This document shows, piece after piece, positions 12,290 to 24,521 of a DNA stretch of 64,000 nucleotides. The notes beneath the pieces were generated by a model. It worked only from the letters and a program-made list of their open reading frames with translations. It searched no databases and was not told the origin of the DNA. The stretch spans positions 97,894,362-97,958,361 of the forward strand of contig NC_084759.1 of the NCBI RefSeq assembly GCF_028858725.1. Reading direction: 5' to 3'. Positions within the stretch are counted from its first letter, which is position 1, and each line of letters starts with the position of its first letter. The DNA is from Colius striatus (taxonomy: Eukaryota; Chordata; Aves; Coliiformes; Coliidae). The translations under genes were made by a program, and so were the position numbers.

Positions 12290-12745
12290 GTTAGCCCTGA
12301 TCATACATGTCCAGTAAACTGGGCTTCTCCCTACACTGCTTAAAGCCCAGGACCCCATCTCAGCCCCCTGGGGCCATCAGTCCCTGTTCCAGCAATGCCA
12401 CAAAGGGGCCAGTCAGCCTCACCCTGCCCAGCCACACATCTATCTCAGCTGCACCCACACACAGGCCCACACCTCAGCCCATCCCCAGGGCCTCATCCAT
12501 CAGTCTCTGAAACTGATCCTAGTCCTGATCTCTAGAATGACTTCCCAGCTTGACCCTAAATGTTATTGCTTTATGTTCTGGACTACTGGTTGGATTTAGC
12601 CACAGCTTCTAGGTCTTTCCTTGCTCCGTGTCTTAGGATTGACACAGGTCCTGCCATCCCTGGGGTCACTCCTGGCTGCAATCTCTTGGGAAGCAACCCT
12701 CTGGTACTTCTCCCTAGCATTAATTTGATCTTCATAATGAACCTA
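12290..12745. repeat. Isolated GC-rich block, possible old repeat
   Basis: About 450 bp rich in CCC, CAGCC and CCACAC stand out sharply from the AT-rich surroundings. The half near 12500-12745 has a CTGATCCTAGTCCTGATCTC-like cadence of repeated CTGA/TGAC words, reminiscent of C-rich long terminal repeat or noncoding repeat remnants. I cannot assign a family. Frames within it are proline/serine-rich by composition only. Confidence 0.35.
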
Positions 12746-15700
12746 AACATCCTCTTGCCTCATGTTGAACTTCCACATTCCCAAGCTAAGACAAATACAC
12801 AGAGACCCAGAGTCAGCACAGCAGGAGCAGTGGCATGGCAGGCAGCAGGGAGCTGTCAGTAAGCCAGGCAAGCGTGAGGCTGTGTGTACACTCTTGTCAG
12901 TGCTGAGCCAAGATGCACATGCATGGCAGAGCAGGTAAGAAGACTCATTCAAATCAAAGCAATGAGACCTCAAGAGGTGGGAGGATAGATTGTCCAGGCA
13001 ATCCTTCAAGGAACATGCTACTGGAACATTTAATGATGCTACATACAAAGTCCAGGGAGTCACTGTGAGAGTGAATTAGGTGCTTTACTGCCTAATAATC
13101 TGTGTTTTCTTCAAATGCACCTGCAAACTGGCAGAAAATCACAGAATTTTAAAAAAATACATGCATTTTCATAAAGATATTTGCTCTTTTCAGGGAATGA
13201 TTGTCTCACAGGACTTTTTATATCAGAAGATGACAGTGCTGTTCTTGACCAAGAAGTTATTGCCTCAAGAAAAACTAGGAAGGAAAAGAGATCTTTCTCA
13301 GAAAACTGATGCATTGCTGCTGCTGCTGCAAATCTTTCTGCTGGGAACTAGATTGTATTTCTGCAGAAGAAGAGAGCTGTGATGGATGACTAGACTGACT
13401 GCCTCTGCACCATCAGGTCTGTTGGACACCTTAACCTGAATTTTTAATTAAAGTAGCTATAAAAAATGATACTTGCAGGGAAAAGAAGAAAATCAAGACA
13501 ACTAAAGTACACTTTCAGACCTTTCCAGGCTTTACACTTTAACCACGCTGACTGCCTTACCAACTACCATTCTCCGAGATTTCTGCTTTGAATATGTGTC
13601 TTAGTGTTAATGACTGCTGCTGTCAATTACATGTGGAAAGCCTAAAGCTGCAGCTGTAAGAAACAGATGATGTTTGTACCTGGCTGAAACAAAGTATCTT
13701 TTCTAAGAAGAACTAAATGAAAATTAGGAAAAAGAGATGCATCAACATCGAAGTTACTTCTCTTCTAGTCAACAGAATATCACTGTTTTCACAATGATAT
13801 GGTACTAGAGCTAATGTTTTCTGCTACAATCATTTCATAGACAGGAATATTTTTCACCTGTGTTGCACTGTTTTACATAAAGTGTATGTAAAATAACTCA
13901 GAGATGAAAGAATAAGGTGGCATAATAACCTGAAAAAACGTGAGTAATGGAGCTCTAAAATAGCACTGTAAATGGTCTCCTTACATTTAACAAATTTCTG
14001 AGATGTTATCTTTAGATCCATATTCCTAAGCCTTTGTCTGTGCTGAAGGCAAGCGAGCCATGTGTGAAGTGAGTGAGACCATGAAAATATGATGATTTAA
14101 CTTTTTTATAGCAGTCAGAAATGCGACCTAGTGATGACAAGAGCCACCATAAGTATGCTGCAAGCTTTCCCAATCCACTTTGTGAAATCCCAAACCCCTC
14201 ACCAATCAAGATTTCTTGTTGCCAGTGTTCCCAAGCAGAAAAAAATATTTTCTGCAATAGAAAAGTTGAAAACAATTCAATGAAAAGTAAGGCAACTCAT
14301 AACCTTATCTGTTCTTAGAGCTAAGTAGTACCTAATAAGAATGGTTAGCAACTTGAGATTTTAATGTCTTTTAGTTTTAATTTTATTATTAAATAGTTAT
14401 CACTGGTTTTAATGCAGCTTCACATAGCATTTTATCAGAAGATAGATTCTGTCTGTTATTAAGTTTATTTTATGATCAGTTTCAAATAGATTTTTTTGGT
14501 CCCTATGTGATTTTCTCTGAGTGGTTTTTTGAATCATTCTCATCTTCCCTGCAACTGAAAAGACTCTTTCAGAGATTAGACTACCATCAAGTGATCCTTC
14601 TTTGTTAGAGCCACCTGCCTGATAAAACAGTTTCTCGCTACAAGCACTGATAGCAACATAGAAGTTATAAAGAGAGAGTTTCTGGGCCTCATTGCCTAAC
14701 CCTCTGCAGTTTCCATAAAGCCTGTAAATCGTCCAGGTTTCCAGTTACTAATTCAGATCACTCTCACTGTCCCCTAGAAGGCACTAATCCAAGATCTAAC
14801 CAAACAGCAGGAGTTCTCAAGCTTAAAACACAAAGACACTCCATTTTAGAGCTAGATTAGCTACATCTAGAAAACACATTTTATTTCCACCAAGGTGCAC
14901 AAGTTAACTCTTGTTCATTTACTCCATTTCTTACAATTAACTGAAATCAGATAAGAAATGAGAGTGGAGAATGAATGTTTTAGCAACCAATAATCATTTT
15001 AACTTTTTTAATTTTTCTCATTGAAAACTCTTTCAGAGTTTTAGAATGAAAGGTTTTCAGAGGGTTTTTTTCTGACTTACCACCTTCATAAATATCCTTC
15101 CTACTTTTGTAACAGAAGTGGTTAAATTCAAAGTCAAAAGTAGACCTTAACAGACCAAGGCTTCTGCAAATTATTCTGCACCCTCTTGAAACAAACAAAT
15201 AACAATCAGAATGATATTTACTTATTTACACTTTACTAACAAGCAATAAAACCTGGAATGTATAAATAGCATGAAGTTTTTGCTAAAACTTCTACAAAAT
15301 GTGCAAGCTTTCCAGAAAACTACTTTAATGCATCAGTGCTTCTGAGTCTTGTGCTTTTCAAAGTTATGCTTAATCAGTATAGCACTAGTATCTCCAGTGT
15401 TGCAAAGACTTGTGGGATTTCTTTAATGTTTTGTTTTATTAGTCTTTCTTTTTTAACTTGTATCTCCTAAAACTATGTATATCCTGAAACCTTAAGAGTG
15501 AAAAAAAACAAAGTTTCCAAACCTTTGGAAGCTGAAAAACACAGTAAGAATGTCTTAATGCATAATGGAAAGAAAATCAAGAAATTAGAATAAGATTGTG
15601 ACTCACTTTTTACAAATATATTGATTTCAAAGAAGAAAATACATTTGAAAACCTGGTGAGACATCAACATGGTTTACATATTCAGTTTTCAAGATATTTT

Positions 15701-16455
15701 TTTTTTTCAGCCTGTGGAGTCAGAAAACTGGTCCTTATCTCATTAACTTCACCAGGAGTGGCATCAGTGTAAGTTTAATCAGAATCATGCCTCCTGGAAT
15801 GAAAATGCCGCATTTCAGTATTCATTCAGTTGTTGAAACGTGGGTGTTCAGGGACATTTGAGATGTCCTAGGGATCCAGTCTGGCCTCTAACTACTGATC
15901 CAGAAGGACATAAGTTTCCTAAGACTTTTGCCATTGCTGCCAACCCTGAATGGATGTCACAGCTACTCCAAGGCATTTCCACTGACACAACTTGTGCTTA
16001 GGCAACCTCATCCTGGTGATTTGGACAGTCTCTGCACAGCAGCAAGCTTTCTGAGTTGCTATTATTGTAGTCAGGACGTAAAGTGGAATTGGTTTTAGTT
16101 TTTCTACTTTTGAGTCTTGAGTTTTTCTTTATGCAGGTTATCTGCCTTTTCAGCTACAAGTAAAAGGATTACCATGACCCTGAATGGTGAAAAGAATTAA
16201 TATATCTTTAAAATGTTAAAATAATTTAGAGAAGGTCTTTAAATATCTTAACCAAATGGTGTTTAAAGTGTGAGATATGCTGCATACATTCTTATTTATG
16301 AAGATCTGCCTGAGGAAAAAAAAATGTGCAAATGCTTTATTGGTGAAGAAGGAAGTTGTTTAAAAGACTTGACTCCCCACCCTTCAGTTGGAAAAACATA
16401 GCTGATCTATCTTAAAAGATAAAAATGGCTCCATTTTTTGACACTTCTGAAAACT
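12746..16455. other. Intergenic, nothing recognised
   Basis: AT-rich flank without supported genes. A CTG-rich run of about four units near 13315-13330 and T-rich stretches are the only low-complexity features noticed. Confidence 0.55.
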
Positions 16456-16502
16456 TTTCATGAACTTCTGTGCTTGAACTTCAAGCACAGAAGATCATGA
16501 AA
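16456..16502. repeat. 47-bp near-perfect palindrome
   Basis: Two 23-bp arms (16456-16478 and 16480-16502) are reverse complements with one mismatch around a single central C at 16479. The core arm is CTTCTGTGCTTGAA, answered by TTCAAGCACAGAAG. A partial further copy of the arm words (CTTCAAGAACAG) follows directly. It could extrude as a cruciform or fold as a hairpin in RNA. No gene is attached to it. Confidence 0.85.
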
Positions 16503-17711
16503 CTTCAAGAACAGAAACACAAGCCTTGCACAGTGACTGCATGCACCTAGAAATTGCAGCAGGTACTCTTAAATGTTTTTTTCTGATTTTGAATTTCATT
16601 AATTTGTGTGTGAATTAAAACAGTGCTGTGCATATAGCTTCCAGATGTTTTGGTCTCCAGGTTCAAATAGTTTTCTGGGGATCAGATACTTATGTGGGAA
16701 AAGCAGGCTTGGAAGGAGGAGTTCTGTATGACCTTGTTTCACTGAGCCAATAAATCTCACTGAGACAGTGGCTAATGTTGGCCACTCTCCAACACAAGAA
16801 GGTCTGCAATGACATTATAGACTTTTTCTTCACTGGTGGAGGGTGTAACTGTATAGAAATCCATGGGAGAAATAAAAAGGAAAAGACAAGGAATAACAAG
16901 ACAAGAACATTTGGAGCTGGAATGGGCGTGAGGGGAAAGGCTTCCAAAAGACAGACAGCTAAAGCAAGAGAAAGTATTCAGTCCTTAGGCTGCCCTGGAA
17001 GGCATAAAGGAGAGCAAAGCCTCTTTATCAGTCATTGAATGCTGGTGCCACACAACTGCATCAAGAAAATATGCTACTGAATTGAACATAATGAAAGGAG
17101 ACAAGGTAGTAAAATACATCTGTTGACAAATACTTTAGTTATTACTATGGAAGTGTTTTACAGGGTAATAACTGTTCAGCAGTGAACTTAAAATTAAAAT
17201 AATGGAAGTTTAATAAAGGTAATCATGTCATTGTTATTAAAGGTTTTAACAGGCTTTAAATTGAAATCTTAATCTCCCCAGCAGAGAACAAATTATTTGG
17301 CCAATTCTGCAAATACATGTTTAACACTTTCTGTCTACTTTACATTAGTTTGACGCCCTACACGTACATTTTATGCAACACAGTGGTTTTACCCTGGACT
17401 AAATTTAGTTTAGATTGCTGGACAGACCATCACCATCAATCTGCCAAATGGACGCATTGTTGGTCTGGGTTGTTGTATTCATTAGGAACTGGAATGTGTT
17501 TGGTGTGCAACTGGAACACCTGACTCAGGTGCTTTTGACATGAAACCTATTCACAGGTACTGAAATCACTATGAGACCAGAAACAAAGTGAAGAAAGTAG
17601 GGCTTTTTTCTAAGCCATTCTACTGTACAAAAGCCATTTCTTCTGTAGAAAACTCTTCACTCCTTTTCTCTGTTAGTTATCTTTAAGTCTGAGTATGATC
17701 ATTACAAATTC

Positions 17712-17727
17712 GGGGGGGGGGGGGGGG
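17712..17727 (+). repeat. Poly(G)16 homopolymer
   Basis: Sixteen consecutive G on the + strand inside AT-rich DNA. Such a run can form a G-quadruplex and is also error-prone in sequencing, so the exact length is uncertain. Confidence 0.9.
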
Positions 17728-18988
17728 AGCCATGCAAATTCATGTAAATTAGAATAGTTTAATAGCATAAGGTACTCAGGATAGTGTTTGTATCTTGTTG
17801 CCTTGTGAGATGGATAGATGGGTAGGAATGCCTGGAGCTCTGGTCTTCCACTTGTTATGAGTACAATCAAGCCATGGAGCCTGCTGCAAAATATAGGTGT
17901 GATAGTAAACAGAGGGGAAAGCCATGAGGTGACAGACATGCTATTAGAGGGGCTCAGTAAGAAACTGATATGTGTCAAAACCATTTTTGCCAGATCAGTT
18001 CTGGTTCTTATCTATTTATCTTTACTTCTCCCTTCCTTTTTCCACTGGGAGTGAGAGCTTTCTCTGTCTGCTGAAAACTACCTATGTTCATAAGAAAAAA
18101 ATTTATTGAAAATATCACTTTTTCATTATAAAATCAAATTTAATCTTTGAAAAATAAATTAAAACAAGATGCTAGCAACCGTAGAGAAAATATCAACAGC
18201 ATAAATCTGTTGAAACCATGAAAAAAAATTAGTTCTCAGCTGAAAGTCTTCGATTTTTTTCAAATAAATATTTGTTATCCTTCTAAAAGGAAAGCACATG
18301 TTCACAAGTTCTGGGTGTGTTCTGTGAAAACTCCCAACTTTCTGAAGGGATGAAGGTATAGGAAACCGAAAACAAAAGAATATTCTGGTAAATCTTGAGA
18401 AATTTCTCAGTGACCTATGTAAATGTTATCTTACACAGTTTAGTGGCTATATTGTATGTCTTTGTTACTTTTTTTTTCTCAAAAAATCTTAAGGAAGTAA
18501 TTTCTCAGTCTGATTAAATATCAGGACTTATTCTTTGGTCTTGGACAGCCTCTTGCAAGGGCAACAGATTTGTTTGCAACCCAGTGCAGTGACTGGAAAT
18601 TTGGAGGGTAAATTTAAGCCAGATATATGCTTATGTCTGTTTCCATTTAAATGTAAGGATGTATTTTTGTGCTTATGCTTACCTAATACTGTAGCTCTGA
18701 GCAGTTCTTCTGTCTACAGATGTCAGGAGTTACTTGATATATTGGGATATTTGTGATGTTCATTTTTAAAGAGTTGGATTCCAGGGCTTTCCCACTACTT
18801 CAAGAAGTGTCACAGCTTTGCAGGTACTGCTGCTTCAGCAGATGTCAGGAAATCGTGTGCTTGTCAGGTACCATATGGAGATTCCCAGAAGAGGCTAAGC
18901 ACTCTCAATTTTATTGCCTTCCTGGAGTTTCGGATCACTGAGGACCATGCAAAACTGAACCCTTTAGCAGATTTAATAACAATTTTGA

Positions 18989-19010
18989 GTGTGTGTGTGT
19001 GTGTGTGTGT
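18989..19010. repeat. (GT)11 microsatellite
   Basis: Eleven uninterrupted GT units followed by TTGGG and a T-rich stretch. Likely length-polymorphic. Confidence 0.95.
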
Positions 19011-20178
19011 TTGGGTTTTTTTTAATTATAGAGCCAAAAGAAGAAGCAACACATGTGCTGGCTCCAATATTTCCATTTCAATCCAGCCCAGCTTCTGAGG
19101 ACTTTAAAAGCGTGGCCTCTTTTGGACTTTGGAATTAAAAAGAGTATCTGAATAAAGCTTCCTTTTATTTGAGTTTCCTTTTGAAACTGTCTCAAATATC
19201 ATACTTGGCTGCCAGTACATTTTAGGAAAGACAGGTGAGAAGTGAAGCACATTCCTTCCATTATGCCTTTTCCCACAGTGTCCAGCTTTATCATCTGAAC
19301 AATTACATGTCTTGGAAAAAAAACTCAAATATCATTAGTTTTGACTTAAACCAAGACCAAAAAAAAAGTATTTTAAGCTTATTACCTTAAAATTTTGTCT
19401 TTACTTCACTTTGATAGGACTAGAATAGTATTTAAGGAAAGCAGCAAATATTTTACCACTATGTGAGGCCTGACTTGTTCTTATGACATGGGATCACAAC
19501 ACTTCATAGTTTCAATACAAGACTCTGAGAAATGAGAGCTACTCTCATGGAGTCAGTTGAAAATTGAGTCCAGTGTAAATAATTCCATTACATTTGTGAG
19601 TTACTTTTACCTGGGTTTTATACATCAAAGAACTTACTTAATTTTATTATTAAAAGTATACGACAGACACAGGTGAAAAACCTCTGCTTTGGAACACACT
19701 TGGGAACTATCTGGGCATATAGTGCTCTTCCTTAATAGTTTACATCAGTATTCTATATCAAGTGCTCAGGTATCATAACAATAGGTTATTTCTGAAATGA
19801 CAGTAAACCACTGTGTTGAAGGAATATTGCATGCCATCATAACTGCTACATACACCTGATCTGAGTTTCTTTTCATGCATTTAATGGATATTTTTCTCCA
19901 GCAGTTTTACGTGGTTTTCAATAACCACCTAAACCTAAACACAGTCTCTATATGAAGTGTGTTGTGCACAAAATGCATTAAAGAGTCAAGTCTGCTTTTA
20001 GAGGAGTGTCACAATCACAGGAAATCTCATCACAGTGCTGAAGACAGAGAGGGCCTTTTAGAGCTGTGGGATCACTCCTACTACAGCACTTCACTTTTGG
20101 GATGGGGTTTTTTACAGTTTTCTAGATTTCACTATCACATGTAAGTATTTTCATAGTCCTGTGCATGCTTCAGTTACC

Positions 20179-20212
20179 CTGTTTATGGTGCTCATGCTGT
20201 TTATGGTGCTCA
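20179..20212. repeat. 18-bp period tandem duplication
   Basis: The 16-mer CTGTTTATGGTGCTCA occurs at 20179-20194 and identically at 20197-20212, separated by TG. A small recent-looking tandem duplication with no gene nearby. Confidence 0.9.
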
Positions 20213-23200
20213 GTGTCACAGTAGGGATTAAAAGGCCCTTCAGGGGGGTGTTCATGTAAGGCGAGCAGACACAGGATTGTTATATGCTAGTTGAACAATG
20301 CTAACATTGCATGCCAGCTGTTCCTCAGGCTTTGTAAAGAACTTATACCCATCTTAAACTTCACTTAAGCCCTACTTCGATTTTTTTTACCTATATCTCC
20401 AACTACTGGAAATGGACAGTGACATTTCTGTACAGTAGCTGAGGAGCTGGTCATTTGATCTGAGAAACGCTAATACTTGGATAAGAAACTGGCTTTTTAA
20501 GAGTTTGGGAAAGAAATATAATAACCTCCGGGACACTGAAGTTAAGAACTGTTGTTATTGAAGGTTTTTTCAAAGCAGCCTTGTTGAACAAAATGCAGAC
20601 AGTCTCCTTCCCTCTTACTTTTTCTAGTACCCCCTCCACTTTACTGTCTTCCTCCTTATATTACAAATATCTTCCAGAGATGGTATGTTCCTGAATGCAT
20701 TCTTCTTAATTACCACCTCATAACTCCAGAAGACACACCTTTTCTGGGGAAAATTTTATCACAAATAAAAAAATTAGTCTGTAATGTGGGGTATCCTCTG
20801 CTTTTATAGACCTACCCTTGAGAGTTGTTCCTGCTTTGCTTGCAAAATCAAGGCCTTGATCTGGAAAAACTCCTGTGCTGTACTCAACAATGGAGTCATC
20901 ATGACACAAGCAGGATTAGTCATTATAGTTTTCATAGTAAAATCCAGTTACTAAGTGACAGTGTGCTACATTTTTCTTTTTCATGACAAATCTTAACACT
21001 TTTAAAGCTGTAGCTGTGCTAAGCACCTACTGTCTTTTCACAAGCTCTTGTCTTCCATCCACATCAGAGGAACTAGTTGTAGAGTAAATCAATGAGATGA
21101 GTCTTACGAGAGGTTGGACTATTAGGTTGTTTTCATTTCACTAGCTTTTTCTTTCAGTTTATCCTTATTTAGAAAGACAATTAGAAAGAGGCATAGGGTC
21201 TGCCCTTTCTTGAATCAGAACTTTAAAAACATACTGTTCTTTTAGTCTGTAATTAGCTGTATCTTCTTTAACTAAACTTTACCAAAGTTCTGTGAGTCAT
21301 TTTGAAGGATCAGACCCTGGGTCTGTAGGATTTCTCCTAATTGTTGACAGATATTCTTGGTATAGTGTAATAATATCCCTAGGAATTTCCAAACCTCTAC
21401 GTCCTTATGTCTATCAACAAGTAGCTTGTGAACAAAAGCTCTTTGGCACATGTAAAATTGTAACAAAGTAGGGACTCTGAATGCCTGACTTTGTCACACT
21501 TGTGTATGCAGCTGTGTTCATTCTGTCCATAGACAATGCCAGGAAAACCTGGAAAAAAATGCCATAAAAGGGGAAGAAGTTTCTCTGACAGATTCAATTT
21601 GAGGTGAGAACAAATGAGAACAAACAGTAAGTCTACATGACTTATGCCATGCTGGACACAAAGAGATAGTGTTATTTCACCAAAAGAACATCACAGCCAC
21701 GTAGCTGGCTAGCAGACAGATAACAGACCAACAAAGGAAGTTGGGAGTTTTACTGAATTTTATCAGTATACAGGAGAAGATGTTACTTCTTGTGCTGAAA
21801 TGAGGATGTTCTCCTGCACACACCTAGAGCCTCAGCTTGACATAGGCAATCTAAAAAGAGAATCATCTCAGAGGAACTCTGTTGAGAGGAGTTTATATTA
21901 GCTCCCAATTGAAAGCTATTCCATCTGCTATCTGACAGAAAGGCAATGTACATATTTAAAAGTAGACATTTCAAAGATTATGAGTGTGCAGCAGGGCTTT
22001 GAATAGCGAGAACAGTGAATACAGAGAACAATTTAGATGAGAGTCCTACCATCTACACTGTTTCCACCCTTTAAGGACTCTGGAGAAATTAACTGTCAAT
22101 ATTTGGTTGTTATCAATCCTTTTTACAATTGAAAGAGCATCTTAAAACAATTTTGGTGTCAAGTATCTGTTGTTTCAAGCAATTCACTATGCAGGATCAG
22201 AGACTGTGAGCTCTCACTACTTAAAGCTTCTGTGGTTTGATATATTCCAGAAACTGGATGAACACTGGTGGGAAGGCCAAAATTCTGTGTTTCAGTATTC
22301 AGCTTAAGAGGGAGTGTAGTACTATTTTTCTTTCCACGGTCAGAAAAGTAGCTGATTGCTATAGAATAAGCTCTTCCTAGGGAAAAGGTTTTATTGGTAT
22401 CAGAGACTAATTTCTATTTAAGGTTACTAATTCCAAATTACTTCTTCAACAAAGCCACGTTATTAGATACTACAGATTTATAGTTATTTCATCCCAAACA
22501 TAATTTGGGCTTGCTCATAAATCATCGGCTTTGAACAACTGATAACATTGTTGAGTGAGGAAGTCTAACTTTTTAAATAGAATAAGAAGTAGCAATTAAA
22601 TGCAAACAAAAATACAATTGCCTACCCTCTGTAAGTTTTCTGTACCAGGACACCCTGTCAACAAAAAATCCTTTTGGTTAAGAAGTGGAAAAGCATTGTG
22701 TACATTGAAAAAAGAAAAACCAAGTATTCAAAGAAATTACATGCTGATGACATCTCTCATCAGCCATAGAGTAACAGAGCTGTCTTTTTATTCTGAGAAA
22801 GTGAGAACTAATCACCAACTAGTAATAGGGTATTTCATATTAATAAACATAACACTAGACAAAGTTTTTCTTTCATTCTTTCCTATTACAAGCCAGTCCT
22901 CAACAGAGACATGGACAAGAAGGCCACTTTATGCCTCTTCGAGGCCTATTTTTTTGTGCCTCTAAGTGAACAATTTTTTAAGTTATTCTCCTCTCACCTT
23001 AGAAATATTATATTTACACTATTTTCCCCATATGAGAATAAAGTAATACATAGTCCTCCATTCAGTCACTTGAGCATAAGTAGTGCTTTGCTGTCTTCAC
23101 TATTTTACCTGCAAACTATACTGTGTTTTGCTCAGAAGGGCTGATTCTGAAATGTATAAACCATATATTAAAATAGCACTGATTTGAAAGTTATACACAT

Positions 23201-23860
23201 GAATATATGTATTTCCATATGATTAGGGCTGTAGAATCAGGCAAGTCACCACATAAGGATGAATTATAGTGTTAGAGATGGATAACTGCATGAACCTGTA
23301 AAACCCATTGTATTCTTGATTGTATTTTGAATCTTCTTTCACATTAAATGTTTACAAGTCATAAAGACACTCCATGAGAATTGCCAGACAGTGTTTTAAT
23401 AAACAGATCTTCCCTGAGCAATCCTTTCACACATGCAGAAATCCAATTAATTTCCTCTAGTATCTGATTTCAGCTGAAGTTCCAACCTGTCAGTACAAGG
23501 AACTAGCTACCCCTCTGCACAATAATGACAACAGCAATGAAACAGATTTGAGTTACTCTATAAATGAACAAATACATCTACATAGGCGATAGTAGTGGAT
23601 TAAGTGGGCAACATACCAAAATGGGACTTCCCTACTTCATCAGTTTTCTCCACCATTCTAGGTCACTTTCTCCTACAGCCTTTTTTCTCTCCATACTGAT
23701 AACTTGTAAATCTTACATGGCTGAATACTCCCCAAAAGGCAGCACAACTTTAAAATTTGCAGTGATTCGTTTCCTGCACAACTATTAGAGAGCTATGTAA
23801 GAGTGGTTAAGTTGTGATGGCGAGAGAAGAGTTTTTCCTGCCAATCCAGGGCTGCAGTTG

Positions 23861-23900
23861 AACATTGTAACCACTTTGTAAACAAAGGCTCTACAATGTT
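23861..23900. promoter_or_regulatory. 40-bp dyad of nested SOX-like motifs (candidate enhancer core)
   Basis: An outer inverted repeat (AACATTGTA at 23861-23869 and TACAATGTT at 23892-23900) and an inner one (CTTTGT at 23874-23879 and ACAAAG at 23882-23887) share exactly the same centre, 23880.5. Each arm half contains a SOX HMG-type core (ACAATG or ACAAAG and their complements), and GTAAACA in the middle also fits a forkhead site. SOX9 and SOX5/6 bind paired, inverted sites in cartilage enhancers, and ADAMTS5 is a cartilage protease, so an enhancer role is plausible. The site lies about 20 kb upstream of the gene, and function is inferred only. Confidence 0.35.
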
Positions 23901-24496
23901 GTTACTTCTGCTGCACGCATGCAATCAGTAGCCAGAGTAACCTTTGGCAACCTAAATGCTCTCAGACATATCCAAATGAGAGACAAGGTTTATGAAGCAA
24001 CAAAAGTGGGGAGAGTCTTGTTGGGTTTTATATGGAGTAATTTAAATCCTGAAACTTACTGCAAGAGTGCTCTATGCCTTTAGATATGTGACTAGAAGAT
24101 TAGTTGTTTGTATATGGCAGTCAAAAACAGGTGGCAGGCTAACAGAAGAGTTCCTGAGTTTTACGAGATCAATAAAACTTGTTGTTGTAGAGAGCACTTG
24201 GCTTTTGCTAGTAGTCTCTTACATCAGCTTTAATCATATTTCTCCCTGCATCATTGTGTGAGAGACAGTACTACAAGTTAGTTCAGCAGCTGTTACAGAA
24301 AGTACAACTTAAGTCAAGGATAGTAGCCCACTGGAGTGAACAGGGCTTATGGATACACTTGAGTGCTTTGCTGAACCAGGGCCAGCCTGAGTGACAATGT
24401 CTCATCAAGGAGCCAGGTACCCAGTCTCACCTTCTGTGGATACCCTTCCATAGTATGAGACTTTTTTTTCCTTCCTTTCATGTATTGGAGTTTTTT

Positions 24497-24521
24497 GGTT
24501 TGGTTTGGTTTGGTTTAGTTT
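24497..24521. repeat. (GGTTT)n microsatellite
   Basis: Four perfect GGTTT units and one AGTTT variant, preceded by a short T run. Confidence 0.9.

Larger units (their letters stand above)
16503..20178. other. Intergenic, with simple repeats
   Basis: No gene supported. Contains a G16 homopolymer at 17712-17727 and a (GT)11 microsatellite at 18989-19010, listed separately. Confidence 0.55.

Noticed and set aside
22600..22965. 121-codon frame in the 5' flank
   Set aside because: No domain, AT-rich composition like the surroundings, and no promoter or splice context.
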